DNA of 58,916 nucleotides from Hyphomicrobiales bacterium (GCA_900470775.1 UCBZ01000029.1:1-58916), one strand, 5' to 3'; positions 39,927-48,314 are shown, numbered from the stretch's first letter. The notes: a model not told the origin generated them from the sequence alone. Made by a program: numbers and translations.

Positions 39927-40921
39927 CCCAAGCCGCCTTCAAGGGCGAAGGCCCGCTAACCCTCGGCATGGCAACCGCCCGCTGGTGGATCGAGGTGGGG
40001 CAGCACAACGCGAATGCGGATACGAGCTGGAATTACCTGGAGCGCATGATCGACCACTTCGGCAATGACCGGAGGCTGGACGAGATCAGCGATACCGACA
40101 TGACGGAATGGGTTGCCAAGCGGCGCGGGGAGCGCATCAAGGGGCGCGTGACGCTGAAGGACGGCAGCCCTGCCCCGCTCGTCAAGGATGCGACCGTGAA
40201 CCGGTCTACCGTTGACGCCCTGCGAAAAATCTACGCGCACGCCCGCGACAAATGGAAAATCAGGATCGACAGCCAGCCTGACTGGAAACAGCACCGCCGC
40301 AGGGAGCCGGGCGAACAGCCGGCAGAACTGAAGCTTGCCGATCAGGACCGGGTCATTCCCGCGCTTGGCGATGGCTACCGGGATGCGGTGATGTTCGCAC
40401 TCGCCAGCGGCCTGCGGCTGAAGAACTGCATTCTGCGATGGGATCAGGTCGATTGGGAAGGCGGTCGCATCAAGGTCGTCCAGAAGGGCAAGCGGACACA
40501 CACCCTGCCGCTGTCGCGCGAAATGCGGGCCGTCCTGAGCGCCTGTATCGGGCGCGACGCAACCTGGGTCTTCATGTTCCCGCTGCGGCGCCGATCGAGC
40601 CAGCGGCGCGTTCTGGGCGTGCTCTACCCGGTGACCTATTATGGCTTGCAGATCCAGTGGCGGCGCATTTCTGCGGACCTCGGAATCGACCTGTCGTTCC
40701 ATGGGCTGCGGCATACCGCCGGCACGCGGATTACCCGGCAGACCGGCAACCTGAAGATTGCCCAGAAGGTGCTCGGGCATGCCGATATCTCGACGACGAG
40801 CAAGTTCTACGCGCACGCCACGGAAGACGACGTGCGCACGGCTCTGGACGAAACCCCCCTTGCCAGCCCCCGCATCGCGGTTGACGAGACGGTTAAGCGC
40901 AAGGACGGCAAGGACTTATGA
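39761..40921 (+). CDS. int: Tyrosine recombinase integrase
   Basis: This protein of 386 residues has an N-terminal AP2-like arm-binding part (YVYEFEFNGTRFRKTTGKS), a core-binding domain (about 65-170), and the catalytic domain with Arg219, His314-x-x-Arg317, His340 and Tyr350 (TSKFYAHA). GGAGG precedes the ATG. It lies 14 bases before attR and performs integration at tRNA-Pro. No residue is missing. Confidence 0.96.
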   Translation: MSVYKPRGAVNYVYEFEFNGTRFRKTTGKSNKRQAEEVERRAREQAKRDAERSALTQAAFKGEGPLTLGMATARWWIEVGQHNANADTSWNYLERMIDHFGNDRRLDEISDTDMTEWVAKRRGERIKGRVTLKDGSPAPLVKDATVNRSTVDALRKIYAHARDKWKIRIDSQPDWKQHRRREPGEQPAELKLADQDRVIPALGDGYRDAVMFALASGLRLKNCILRWDQVDWEGGRIKVVQKGKRTHTLPLSREMRAVLSACIGRDATWVFMFPLRRRSSQRRVLGVLYPVTYYGLQIQWRRISADLGIDLSFHGLRHTAGTRITRQTGNLKIAQKVLGHADISTTSKFYAHATEDDVRTALDETPLASPRIAVDETVKRKDGKDL

Positions 40922-40935
40922 CGATGGGACACTCT

Positions 40936-40982
40936 TCTGGGGGACAAGGGGTCGGAGGTTCGAATCCTCTCGCTCCGACCAT
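40936..40982 (+). repeat. attR, 47-bp attachment core
   Basis: An exact copy of 16-62 containing only the anticodon loop to CCA of tRNA-Pro. It has no 5' half and no proper anticodon stem (CTTCT instead of CTTGT), so it cannot make a tRNA. Confidence 0.95.
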
Positions 40983-41173
40983 AAATCCCACGAAAATCAA
41001 AGAGTTGGCAGCCCCTCGGCACAAGGGGTCCGCAACTGCTTTGTGCTGGGGTTCAGCGGGGTCAAAGGATCCCGCATGGCGCGGCCCGCGTCTTCCGAAA
41101 TCCGGAACCACTTCAGCAGATCTCCGTTTTGTGAGCATCGGCAACGATTAGCCACTCACAGGAGAAGCGCGTC
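40983..41173. other. Intergenic, former downstream flank of tRNA-Pro
   Basis: No gene seen. An AGGAGAAGCG ribosome site precedes the ATG at 41174. Frames on the other strand are random-looking. Confidence 0.5.
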
Positions 41174-41725
41174 ATGACACGCACGATCACCCGATCCTAT
41201 GATGACTATGAAACGGCCAGCGCGGTGGTGGACGATCTGGAGAACGCCGGCTTCGCCAACGACAATGTCAGCCTCATCGGCCGCCGCCACGACATCGACG
41301 ACAGCAATGCGGATGACAGCAATGCAGGCGAAGGCGCAGGGATCGGCGCCGGCATCGGCGGAGCTGCCGGCCTCCTGGCCGGCCTGGGCATGATCGCCAT
41401 CCCGGGCATCGGGCCGGTCGCGGCGGCCGGCTGGCTGGCGACGACCGCCGCGGGCGCCGCCGCTGGTGCGGTTGCAGGCGGCGTCATCGGCGCCATGACC
41501 AGCGCCGGCGTCGATGAGCAGGACGCCCATCTCCATGCCGAGAGCGTCAGGCGCGGCGGCTCCGTCGTTTCGGTCCAGGCCCCCGACAGCCGCGCCGCCG
41601 AAGCCGAGGCGATCATGGACCGGGCGGTTCCGATTGATCTATCGGCGCGACGGGCCGCTTATGAGCGCGAAGGCTGGACACAGTTCGACGCCAACGCGAC
41701 GCCCTATATCCGCCCCGGCATCTGA
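41174..41725 (+). CDS. YflT-type general stress protein
   Basis: This protein of 183 residues has an N-terminal domain (RSYDDYETASAVVDDLENAGFANDNVSLIGRR) resembling the heat-induced stress protein YflT / general stress protein 17M domain. A Gly/Ala-rich hydrophobic middle follows (about 55-115, possibly membrane-inserting), then a second copy-like fold (LHAESVRRGGSVVSVQAPDS, AEAEAIMDRAVPIDL). Role in the envelope stress response is inferred. First host gene after attR. Confidence 0.82.
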   Translation: MTRTITRSYDDYETASAVVDDLENAGFANDNVSLIGRRHDIDDSNADDSNAGEGAGIGAGIGGAAGLLAGLGMIAIPGIGPVAAAGWLATTAAGAAAGAVAGGVIGAMTSAGVDEQDAHLHAESVRRGGSVVSVQAPDSRAAEAEAIMDRAVPIDLSARRAAYEREGWTQFDANATPYIRPGI

Positions 41726-41748
41726 TATCGGACTGGTCTTCCATCGCC

Positions 41749-41778
41749 CTGCCAGGCTTTTCGTCTGGCGGTTTTTTT
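41749..41778 (+). terminator. Terminator after stress protein
   Basis: CTGCCAG and CTGGCGG form a 7-bp stem around GCTTTTCGT, followed by seven T. Confidence 0.85.
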
Positions 41779-41900
41779 GGGGGGGACCTCACGCTCCTTG
41801 GAAGCACCGGAAGTTGTCCACAGGGCTGGCAGCCGCGTTCGCTTGCCGGGCACAGCGTTATGACCCAACGTCATCGCGTCGCGTTGTCGGGAGTCGTTTC

Positions 41901-42017
41901 ATGCGTGCCCTGTCGCGTTCCGTCGAATTCCGTGTCTCGGGGCAACGGGCCGTTCTGGCCCGCGCGCTGGTGGTGCTGGTGATTGCAGCCGGGATCCTCA
42001 TGCCGCTCATCGACTGA
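41901..42017 (+). CDS. Small single-span membrane protein, 38 residues
   Basis: A frame of 38 codons starts MRALSRSVEFRVSGQRAVLA and continues RALVVLVIAAGILMPLID: a positive N-terminus and one hydrophobic helix. GGGAG lies 8 bases upstream. Small proteins of this shape are common in related genomes. No function known. Confidence 0.48.
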   Translation: MRALSRSVEFRVSGQRAVLARALVVLVIAAGILMPLID

Positions 42018-42126
42018 GCCGGCTTGCCGAGCACGGCCTCGTTCCGGGTCGTGCGATGTGGCTCGTATCCGCGTCGTTTCGCGCGTAAGCTCGGGGCTCG
42101 CAGCGTGTGACGGAAGGAATTCAGCA

Positions 42127-42357
42127 ATGGCAGGGGACAACCGGGGAACACGCGCCTGGCACGACGTGAACAGCGTCCAGGAGGCACCTCGCGAAAAGCA
42201 GAAATCGAGCGGACGCATCGCGGCTGACGAGGCTGCTGCCCGCAAGAAGATCGAGGCGCTGAAAGCCTTGCGCCTCGCCAAGCAGGCGGCCGAGCCACCC
42301 GCCCCGCCTGCCGCGGCCAAGACCACGAAGCGCAAGGCGGCCGCCGCCGCGACATAA
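42127..42357 (+). CDS. Small basic hypothetical protein
   Basis: This protein of 76 residues has a charged helix (RIAADEAAARKKIEALKALRLAKQAAE) and an Ala/Lys/Pro tail (PPAPPAAAKTTKRKAAAAAT) like that of histone H1-type proteins. GGAAGGA lies upstream of the ATG, and a strong terminator follows. Function unknown. Confidence 0.6.
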   Translation: MAGDNRGTRAWHDVNSVQEAPREKQKSSGRIAADEAAARKKIEALKALRLAKQAAEPPAPPAAAKTTKRKAAAAAT

Positions 42358-42365
42358 GACGCCGA

Positions 42366-42399
42366 AACGGCGGCGCTGTACGCGCCGCCGTTCTGCTTT
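42366..42399. terminator. Strong hairpin between convergent genes
   Basis: AACGGCGGCGC and GCGCCGCCGTT make a perfect 11-bp stem with loop TGTAC, then CTGCTTT. It can serve both converging transcripts. Confidence 0.82.
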
Positions 42400-42420
42400 C
42401 ACAACGCCAGTCTGGTTTCG

Positions 42421-43041
42421 TCAGGCCCCGAGCAGCCAGCCCTTGAGCAGACCGATATCGGCCTGAGACAGGCCATGCCCGGCCGGCAGCACGCGGTGAT
42501 CGACGCTGGCGCCGTTGCCCGTGAGAGTCTTCGCCAGACGCTGCGCATCCTGCGCGGGGATGATCGGATCCGCTGCGCCTGAAAGGATCAGCACGCGCTT
42601 TTCTGCCAGATCTGCCTGCGGCGGCTTGGCGAAAGGCGACATCGCCCGCAGCAGCGCCGCGCCGACGAGGACCTCCGGACGCAGCAGCAGGAGGCTGGCA
42701 GCGATGTTGGCCCCGTTGGAGAAACCGACCGCGACCGGGGCCGCGATGCCATAACGCTGCCGGGCATGCGCGACGAAATCCGCGAGGTCATGCGTGCGCC
42801 GGCGCAGATCGTCCTCGTCAAAGACGCCCTCCGCCAGCCGCCGGAAAAAGCGCGGCATCGCGCCTTCCAGCACCTGGCCGCGCGGCGAGAGCAGGCTGGC
42901 GCCGGGCGCGACGGTCTGGCCGAGGCCGAGCAGGTCGTGCTCATCGCCGCCGGTGCCGTGCAACAGCAGGAGCGGCGGGCGGCTCGTGTCGAAGCCGGGC
43001 TCGTAGACATGGTGGAAATCGGCGGTCGCGACGGTGTCCAT
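42421..43041 (-). CDS. Alpha/beta hydrolase (MhqD-like carboxylesterase)
   Basis: This protein of 206 residues has LLLLHGTGGDEHDLLGLG (oxyanion loop), the nucleophile elbow GFSNG (Ser about 107), acid Asp in SGAADPIIP and base His in PAGHGLS. The size and motifs fit small carboxylesterases of the MhqD/YodD type that act with quinone-detoxifying dioxygenases. It is next to such a dioxygenase on the same strand (70-base gap), so a common role is inferred. Confidence 0.88.
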   Translation of the reverse strand: MDTVATADFHHVYEPGFDTSRPPLLLLHGTGGDEHDLLGLGQTVAPGASLLSPRGQVLEGAMPRFFRRLAEGVFDEDDLRRRTHDLADFVAHARQRYGIAAPVAVGFSNGANIAASLLLLRPEVLVGAALLRAMSPFAKPPQADLAEKRVLILSGAADPIIPAQDAQRLAKTLTGNGASVDHRVLPAGHGLSQADIGLLKGWLLGA

Positions 43042-43111
43042 CGCTGTTCTCCTTTAGAACGAGGGCGGTATCGCCCTGCCCGGCCCGAAGGCAGGCAGGG
43101 CGGAAGCGCGG

Positions 43112-44044
43112 TCAGGCGAGTTCCGGCAGCAGGGCCTCGATCCGCTCGCGCTGCTTCTCCAGCCCGGCCGGGAGCTTCAGCGCCTGGCCGAGGCTCGCGG
43201 TGGGCTCGTCGACGGCAAAGCCCGGGACGTCGGTCGCGATCTCGAAGAGCACGCGGCCGGGCTCGCGGAAGTAGACGGAGCGGAAGTAGTTCCGGTCCCT
43301 CTGCTCCGTGGTGCGGATGCCGTGGTTCTCCGCAAGCTTGCGCACCATCTCCTCCTGCGCCGCGTCGTCGGCGGCACGGAAGGCGACATGGTGGACCGAG
43401 CCCGCGCCCTGGCGCGCCGGCAGGAAGCCGCCGGCCACACGCAGGTCGATGATATTGCCGAGCGTCGTGCCATCCGCGCGGTAGCGGATCAGCGTGTCGT
43501 CGCGACCGATCTCACGGAAGCCGAAGACATTGCTCAGGATCGCACCGGTCGGTGCCGCATCGTCGAGCAGCAGGCTGACGCTGTGGAAGCCGCGGATCGC
43601 ATGCTCGACCGGGACCTCGCTGCCGGCCCAGGCGGGCTCGGCCTCGATGCCCGGCACGCCGACAAGCGCAAGGCGCATCCCGTCGCGATCACGGAACGAA
43701 AGGACGGTCTCGCCGAAGCGCTTGACCGGGGCATCATGCGGCACGCCGTGCTCGACGAGCCGATGCGTCCAGTAGCCGATCGCGGCGGCCGGAACCCGGA
43801 ACACGGTTTCCTGCGTCTCGCCGACGCCGAGCCGGCCCGGCGCGGCATGCTCCCAGGGGAAGAAGGTCAGGATCGTGCCCGGCGCGCCGGCGGCATCACC
43901 GTAATAGAGGTGATAGGTGCCGGGATCGTCGAAATTGACGGTCTTCTTGACCAGGCGCAGGCCGAGCACGCGGCCGTAGAAGTCGAGATTGCGACGCGCC
44001 GGGCCGGCGATCGCCGTCACATGATGGATGCCGTTGATCTGCAT
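43112..44044 (-). CDS. Ring-cleaving dioxygenase, VOC family (MhqO-like)
   Basis: This protein of 310 residues has two VOC domains: the first begins INGIHHVTAIAGPARRNLDFYGRVLGLRLVKKTVNFDDP, the second FHSVSLLLDDAAPTGAILSNVFGF with later VHHVAFRA and GRVLFEIATD. His and Glu ligands for iron are present (HH, HHV, FE). It should cleave hydroquinone-type rings. The ATG at 44044 is chosen; upstream codons cross the shared promoter. Confidence 0.9.
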   Translation of the reverse strand: MQINGIHHVTAIAGPARRNLDFYGRVLGLRLVKKTVNFDDPGTYHLYYGDAAGAPGTILTFFPWEHAAPGRLGVGETQETVFRVPAAAIGYWTHRLVEHGVPHDAPVKRFGETVLSFRDRDGMRLALVGVPGIEAEPAWAGSEVPVEHAIRGFHSVSLLLDDAAPTGAILSNVFGFREIGRDDTLIRYRADGTTLGNIIDLRVAGGFLPARQGAGSVHHVAFRAADDAAQEEMVRKLAENHGIRTTEQRDRNYFRSVYFREPGRVLFEIATDVPGFAVDEPTASLGQALKLPAGLEKQRERIEALLPELA

Positions 44045-44150
44045 GGCTGAGGTCCTTCCGAGGCTGTGATGCAAGGGGCGGCGATGCCAATGCCGTCGCC
44101 CCGTTGGCCAGGAAGATCGATCTCGGAAGGTCAAAGCGCCAGAGGCATAT

Positions 44151-44168
44151 CATTGCGCAAGCGCAATG
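44151..44168. promoter_or_regulatory. Perfect palindrome in divergent promoter
   Basis: CATTGCGC-AA-GCGCAATG has two perfect 8-bp arms around two bases. It lies between the dioxygenase and DoxX genes and is a likely site for the LysR regulator encoded at 44773-45765. Confidence 0.7.
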
Positions 44169-44261
44169 TCATGATTGGTATCTCGCCATTTGCATTGCGG
44201 ATCGGCGAGAGCGATCTCTTGTGGCGAGACCAGCCCGGTCCCGTTTCTGGAGACTGCCATC

Positions 44262-44687
44262 ATGATCGACAATCGCCTCGCCCCTTATGGTGCCCTCGGC
44301 CTGCGCGTCGCGCTTGGCCTGATGTTCATCGCCCACGCCTATCTCAAGCTCGTGATCTTCACCCCGGCGGGCTTTGCCGGCTTCCTCGGCCAGGTCGGCC
44401 TGCCGGCCTTCCTCGCCTGGCCGATCATCCTCGCCGAACTTCTCGGCGGGCTGGCGATCCTGACCGGCTTCTACGGCCGCTATGTCTCGATCCTGCTGCT
44501 GCCCGTGCTGCTGGGCGCCCTGATGATCCATGCCCCCAATGGCTGGGTCTTCAACGCCCCCAATGGCGGCTGGGAATATCCGGCCTTCCTGGCGCTCGCT
44601 GCGCTGGCCCACGTCCTGATCGGCGATGGCGCGCTCGCCCTGAAGCCCGCTCGCCTGCCCGTGCTCGGCACGCCCGCCACGGCCTGA
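44262..44687 (+). CDS. DoxX-family membrane protein (MhqP/CatD-like)
   Basis: This protein of 141 residues has four membrane helices; LRVALGLMFIAHAYLKLVIFTPAG and the later HAPNGWVFNAPNGGWEYPAFLALAA are the DoxX pattern. DoxX relatives pair with quinone-degrading dioxygenases in stress clusters. It is divergent from the dioxygenase and followed by the LysR gene. Confidence 0.9.
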   Translation: MIDNRLAPYGALGLRVALGLMFIAHAYLKLVIFTPAGFAGFLGQVGLPAFLAWPIILAELLGGLAILTGFYGRYVSILLLPVLLGALMIHAPNGWVFNAPNGGWEYPAFLALAALAHVLIGDGALALKPARLPVLGTPATA

Positions 44688-44772
44688 CCGGCAGAACCAA
44701 AAGGCTGACTCTTCGCCGTCATCGAGGTCCACAGACCTTGATGGCGGCGAAGCCATGTCGGAGAGTGCCTGA

Positions 44773-45765
44773 ATGAACACGCCGACCAAGATGCAGCCGA
44801 CGAAAACGTTGCCGACCAAAACCCTCGCCTGGGACGATTTCCGCCTGATCAAGGCGATCGCCGACCGGCGGGCCCTGCCGGCAGCCGCGACCGCGCTGGG
44901 GCTGAACCATTCGACCGTCTTCCGCCGTCTCGGCCAGATCGAGGAGGCGCTTGGCGTCAAGCTGTTCGAGCGCCATCGCAGCGGCTATGTCGCGACACCA
45001 GCCGGCGACGAGATGGCGCAACTGGCCGAGCGCGTCGACAGCGACATCAGCGCCTTTGCACTCAAGCTCGCCGGGCAGGACATCAAGCCGGCCGGCGAAT
45101 TGCGCGTCACCACCAACGACACGCTGCTGGTCGATCTGCTGACGCCGGTCTTCGCCGCCTTCCTCAAGCAGTGCCCCGACATTCGGCTGGACATTCTGCT
45201 CAGCAACCAGTCGCTCAACCTGTCGAAGCGCGATGCCGACGTCGCGATCCGCGCGACCGACAACCCGCCGGAGACGCTGGTCGGCCGCAGGGCTGCCCGC
45301 ATCGCCTGGGCGCTCTATGGCCGCGCCGCCGATTTCAGCGATGCCGGCGCTATCGGGATTGAGAGCCTGTGGGAGCGGGCCTGGGTTTCGCTCGGCGAGC
45401 AGTTCAGCGCGCTGAAGGCGGTGCGCTATCTCAGCCAGCATGTCGCGGCTGAGCGCATCGTCTACAAGGTCAACACCGTGCTCGGCCTTTCCGAGGCGGT
45501 CGAGGCGGGAATCGGCATCGGTTTCCTGCCCTGCTTCATCGCCGACACCAAGCCTGGGCTGACGCGGCTAGCGGCGCCCGATCCCGGCTTCTCGGCCGAT
45601 CTCTGGCTGTTGACCCATCCCGATCTGCGACACTCGCCGCGGGTGCGCCTCTTTCTCGACTTCATGGCGGTGGAGCTTGGGCGGATGAAGCCGCTGATCG
45701 AAGGGAGCCTCGCCATGTCACCGCGCCAGCCTGCGCCAGACGCCCTCTCCGGGCCGGCCGCATGA
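44773..45765 (+). CDS. LysR-family transcriptional regulator
   Basis: This protein of 330 residues has an HTH at about 20-75 (WDDFRLIKAIADRRALPAAATALGLNHSTVFRRLGQIEEALGVKLF) and a LysR substrate domain (GELRVTTNDTLLVDLLTPVF, then LSNQSLNLSKRDADVAIRAT). It probably senses a quinone or phenol and controls the neighbouring hydrolase, dioxygenase and DoxX genes through the palindrome at 44151-44168. A small gene overlaps its stop. Confidence 0.92.
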   Translation: MNTPTKMQPTKTLPTKTLAWDDFRLIKAIADRRALPAAATALGLNHSTVFRRLGQIEEALGVKLFERHRSGYVATPAGDEMAQLAERVDSDISAFALKLAGQDIKPAGELRVTTNDTLLVDLLTPVFAAFLKQCPDIRLDILLSNQSLNLSKRDADVAIRATDNPPETLVGRRAARIAWALYGRAADFSDAGAIGIESLWERAWVSLGEQFSALKAVRYLSQHVAAERIVYKVNTVLGLSEAVEAGIGIGFLPCFIADTKPGLTRLAAPDPGFSADLWLLTHPDLRHSPRVRLFLDFMAVELGRMKPLIEGSLAMSPRQPAPDALSGPAA

Positions 45766-45905
45766 CCGGCGACTGGAGCTTCCTGCCCTGGCTACTGCTG
45801 GCGTCGATCCCGGTCGGGCTTGTGCTCGCGGGCTATTGGGCGCGCGGCCGTTTCACGGAGAAGGTACCCAAGGTGCCGCCGGGCGACCCGGGCAACCCGA
45901 CCTGA
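45762..45905 (+). CDS. Small membrane protein, 47 residues
   Basis: A frame of 47 codons starts MTGDWSFLPWLLLASIPVGL: one membrane helix, then a basic Pro/Gly tail. ATG overlaps the LysR stop (ATGA), so it is translated with the regulator. A hairpin ends the transcript after it. Function unknown. Confidence 0.62.
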   Translation: MTGDWSFLPWLLLASIPVGLVLAGYWARGRFTEKVPKVPPGDPGNPT

Positions 45906-45913
45906 GGCAAGCA

Positions 45914-45945
45914 AACACCCGCGACGGCGAACCATCGCGGGTGTT
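45914..45945. terminator. Hairpin between convergent transcripts
   Basis: AACACCCGCGA and TCGCGGGTGTT form an 11-bp perfect stem. The T-run is weak on both sides, but its location between converging genes fits termination. Confidence 0.7.
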
Positions 45946-45968
45946 GCTAGACATGGTCGCGATCAGGA

Positions 45969-46472
45969 TCAGGCCGCCTTGCGGTTGATGCCCGATTCCG
46001 CCAGCTTCGAGAGCTTGTCGTCGGCGGCATATTCCTCGTCAAGATTCTGCTGCAGCAGCGCGGCGCAATCGGCGCGGCCGAGTTGCTTGGCCCAGGCTGC
46101 CAGCGTGCCGTAGCGGGTGATCTCGTAGTGCTCGACCGCCTGAGCGGCGGCGATGATCGCCGCATCCAGCACCTGCTTGTCGGCGACCTCGCCCGCGACC
46201 TCGTCGGCTTCCTTGAGGATGCCGTCGATCGCCGGGCAGTTGACCGCCTTCACCTCGGCGCCATGCTGCTTGAAGACCTGCTCGAGCCGCACGATGTGGT
46301 TCGCGGTTTCGGTGCGGTGCGCCTCCAGGCCCTGCTTGAGCTTGGCGTCGGTCGCCTTCTCGATCATCTTCGGCAGGGCTTTGTGGATCTGCTTTTCGGC
46401 GTAGTAGACGTCCTGGAGCTGATGGACGAACAGATCATCCATCGTCTTGATGTCCTTGGAAAAAAGTCCCAT
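45969..46472 (-). CDS. DUF892 (YciE-type) ferritin-like protein
   Basis: This protein of 167 residues has MDDLFVHQLQDVYYAEKQIHKALPKMIEKA, HRTETANHIVRLEQVF, AVEHYEITRYGTLAAWAKQL and LDEEYAADDKLSKLAE, the four helices with Glu/His ligands of a diiron ferritin-like bundle. Members are stress proteins of unknown substrate. Own promoter expected; neighbours unrelated. Confidence 0.93.
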   Translation of the reverse strand: MGLFSKDIKTMDDLFVHQLQDVYYAEKQIHKALPKMIEKATDAKLKQGLEAHRTETANHIVRLEQVFKQHGAEVKAVNCPAIDGILKEADEVAGEVADKQVLDAAIIAAAQAVEHYEITRYGTLAAWAKQLGRADCAALLQQNLDEEYAADDKLSKLAESGINRKAA

Positions 46473-46657
46473 GTCGTTCTCCTGTCGCGTGGCGGTTGAT
46501 GAGACAGGCCGGCATGCCCTGAGGCGATGCGCTTCCCCTGCCCATCGAACGTCCGCGGCCGGGATGGGTTCCGCTTCTCCAACATCTTCGGCCGCACTCT
46601 GCCCGCCCGGCAGCCAGCCGGTTTCGTCCGGGCGCGGCTTGCTTTAGGCTGAGCGTG

Positions 46658-46828
46658 ATGGAGCTGTTCGTCCCCCTCTTGATCGGCCTGACCCTGATCT
46701 GGCTGGTCGGCCGTGGCGTGCCGTGGAACGCCAAGCTGCTCACGCTGGCGGTGACGCTCGCCGTGATCGTGCTGATCGTCCTGGCCGAGCGCAACGGTTA
46801 CTGGCCCGAGGGCTGGCAACGGCGCTGA
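46658..46828 (+). CDS. Small two-span membrane protein
   Basis: A frame of 56 codons starts MELFVPLLIGLTLIWLVGRG; a second hydrophobic segment (LLTLAVTLAVIVLIVLAE) follows. Antisense frames here are less convincing. No function known. Confidence 0.5.
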   Translation: MELFVPLLIGLTLIWLVGRGVPWNAKLLTLAVTLAVIVLIVLAERNGYWPEGWQRR

Positions 46829-46838
46829 ACAGTTCGAC

Positions 46839-47153
46839 TCAGGCGACGAGCTTGAGCCCGACGATGCCGGCGACGATCAGGCCGATGCAGGCCAGCCGAA
46901 GGGTGGTGGCAGGCTCGCCGAGCAGGACGACACCAAGCGCAGCCGTACCCACCGTGCCGATGCCGGTCCAGACCGCATAGGCGGTGCCGACCGGCAGGCT
47001 TTTTAGCGCAAGCCCCAACAGGCCGAGGCTCACCGCCATGCTGGCGAGCGTCAGTGCCGTGGGCACCAGCCTGGTGAAGCCTTGCGTGTATTTCAGGCCA
47101 ATCGCCCAGCCGACCTCGAACAGACCGGCGATGAAGAGATAGAGCCAGGCCAT
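46839..47153 (-). CDS. gdx: Gdx/SugE guanidinium exporter (SMR family)
   Basis: This protein of 104 residues has four membrane helices. The first has Glu in [16 protein letters not shown], with [17 protein letters not shown] next, the signature of the Gdx (SugE) branch of small multidrug resistance proteins. Gdx exports guanidinium in exchange for protons. The upstream RNA looks like a guanidine-II riboswitch, which supports the substrate. The ATG at 47153 follows AAGGAG. Confidence 0.93.
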   Translation of the reverse strand: MAWLYLFIAGLFEVGWAIGLKYTQGFTRLVPTALTLASMAVSLGLLGLALKSLPVGTAYAVWTGIGTVGTAALGVVLLGEPATTLRLACIGLIVAGIVGLKLVA

Positions 47154-47159
47154 GACGGC

Positions 47160-47246
47160 GCTCCTTGTGAAAGGGGCGAGGTCGTCCACGCCTGAACAGG
47201 GACGCGATGGACACAAGATGCGCCGCGCCGAGGTCGTCCTCTGCGG
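47160..47246 (-). promoter_or_regulatory. Guanidine-II (mini-ykkC) riboswitch
   Basis: Two hairpins on the minus strand each present the loop ACGA closed by GG/CC. One reads GCAGAGG-ACGA-CCTCGGC (about 47226-47246) and the other GGCGTGG-ACGA-CCTCGCC (47175-47192). They are separated by about 33 bases, and the ribosome site AAGGAG follows the second. This is the tandem ACGR-hairpin layout of guanidine-II switches. Guanidine binding would free the ribosome site. Confidence 0.8.
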
Positions 47247-47287
47247 TCGATCTAGGGCTCGGCGCCCTGGCTTTCAAGACGCCCGTG

Positions 47288-47758
47288 TCAGGCGGTTTCG
47301 GCCGGCGGCTGCAGTGCCCGGTCGAGGATGCGCTTGCATTCGCCGAGTTCGGCCAGCACGGCTGTCAGGAGCGTGACGTCGTCGAGGCCGGGAGGCACCG
47401 GGGCGCGTATCGGCCCTTGCGGCCTCGGCGCCGCCTCAGTGTCCGAACGGGCAGAGCCGTCCGCAGGCGGCAGGCTGATCGGGCCTCCCCGGCCGATCGC
47501 CTGGACATGGCGCGGCCCCTGCTCCTTGAGGATGCGCTGGAGTCCCTTGATCGTGTAGCCTTCGCCATAAAGCAGGCGACGGATGCCCTTAAGCAGCGCG
47601 ACATCGTCGGGGCGGTAATAACGCCGGCCGCCGCCGCGCTTGAGGGGCTTGATCTGGGAGAAGCGCGTCTCCCAGAAACGCAGCACATGCTGAGGTATGT
47701 CGAGGTCCTCAGCGACTTCGCTGATGGTCCGGAAGGCATCTGGGCTCTTGGTGTCCAT
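47288..47758 (-). CDS. MerR-family transcriptional regulator
   Basis: This protein of 156 residues has [31 protein letters not shown] followed by [22 protein letters not shown] and a helix, the MerR winged HTH. The C-terminal half is Pro-rich with no cysteine metal site. The gene stays next to ihfA in many alphaproteobacteria. I chose ATG 47758 because GAGG lies 5 bases before it; a GTG at 47797 is possible. Confidence 0.9.
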   Translation of the reverse strand: MDTKSPDAFRTISEVAEDLDIPQHVLRFWETRFSQIKPLKRGGGRRYYRPDDVALLKGIRRLLYGEGYTIKGLQRILKEQGPRHVQAIGRGGPISLPPADGSARSDTEAAPRPQGPIRAPVPPGLDDVTLLTAVLAELGECKRILDRALQPPAETA

Positions 47759-47807
47759 GTCGGCCTCGGTGTTGCCGGTTTGGAACGCCCCACTCACTTA
47801 TCTTGGC

Positions 47808-48122
47808 TCACTCGTCTTCGCCTTCACCCAACTGACCGTTGATGCGGGCCTTCATCACATTCGAAGGCTTGAACACCATCACGCGCCGCGGCTCGATGGG
47901 AACCTCGACGCCCGTCTTGGGATTACGCCCGATTCGCTCGCCCTTGTCGCGCACGACAAAAGATCCGAACGAGGACAGCTTGACGTTCTCGCCGCGGGCA
48001 ACCGCATCGCAGATCTCGTCGAGCACGGCCTCGACGAGCTTCGAAGACTCGGTCCGAGACAGGCCGATCTTCTGATACACGGCCTCGCACAGATCGGCTC
48101 GCGTAACCGTTTGCCCCGCCAT
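47808..48122 (-). CDS. ihfA: Integration host factor subunit alpha
   Basis: This protein of 104 residues starts [21 protein letters not shown] and contains [20 protein letters not shown] and [23 protein letters not shown], the beta-arm with the conserved proline of IHF/HU. IHF bends DNA at promoters and att sites, so host IHF may also serve the prophage integrase. Length matches IHF-alpha. Confidence 0.95.
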   Translation of the reverse strand: MAGQTVTRADLCEAVYQKIGLSRTESSKLVEAVLDEICDAVARGENVKLSSFGSFVVRDKGERIGRNPKTGVEVPIEPRRVMVFKPSNVMKARINGQLGEGEDE

Positions 48123-48314
48123 TCATATCCTCCAAGGCGTTATCTCGGCTGGCGGGTATGCCACCTGCCTTTCGCCATTACGGACGATGAACGCTAGGCG
48201 TAGCCGCAGGCCGGGTCAATGCTCGAACGGACGCGCATGCGCCCGCCATATAAAAATTGCATGAAAACGGCGAGAAAATCGGTCAAATCCGATGGAATTC
48301 TCGCTTCTGGCTGT

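Larger units (their letters stand above)
16..40982. mobile_element. Complete temperate prophage integrated in tRNA-Pro
   Basis: The element of about 40.9 kb is bounded by a 47-bp direct repeat and carries an integrase next to attR. It holds a CI/Cro switch, recombination and replication genes, both terminase subunits, portal, scaffold, coat, connector and ejection proteins, tail fibres, and an endolysin-spanin lysis cassette. No gene is visibly broken, so it may be inducible. The structural order (terminase, large portal, scaffold, coat, connectors, ejection proteins) and the absence of a tape-measure or tail-tube gene suggest a short-tailed, P22-like virion. Confidence 0.95.

Noticed and set aside
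40936..40982. Second tRNA-Pro gene at the right end
   Set aside because: Only the 3' half is present and the anticodon stem does not pair (CTTCT), so it is the attR fragment.
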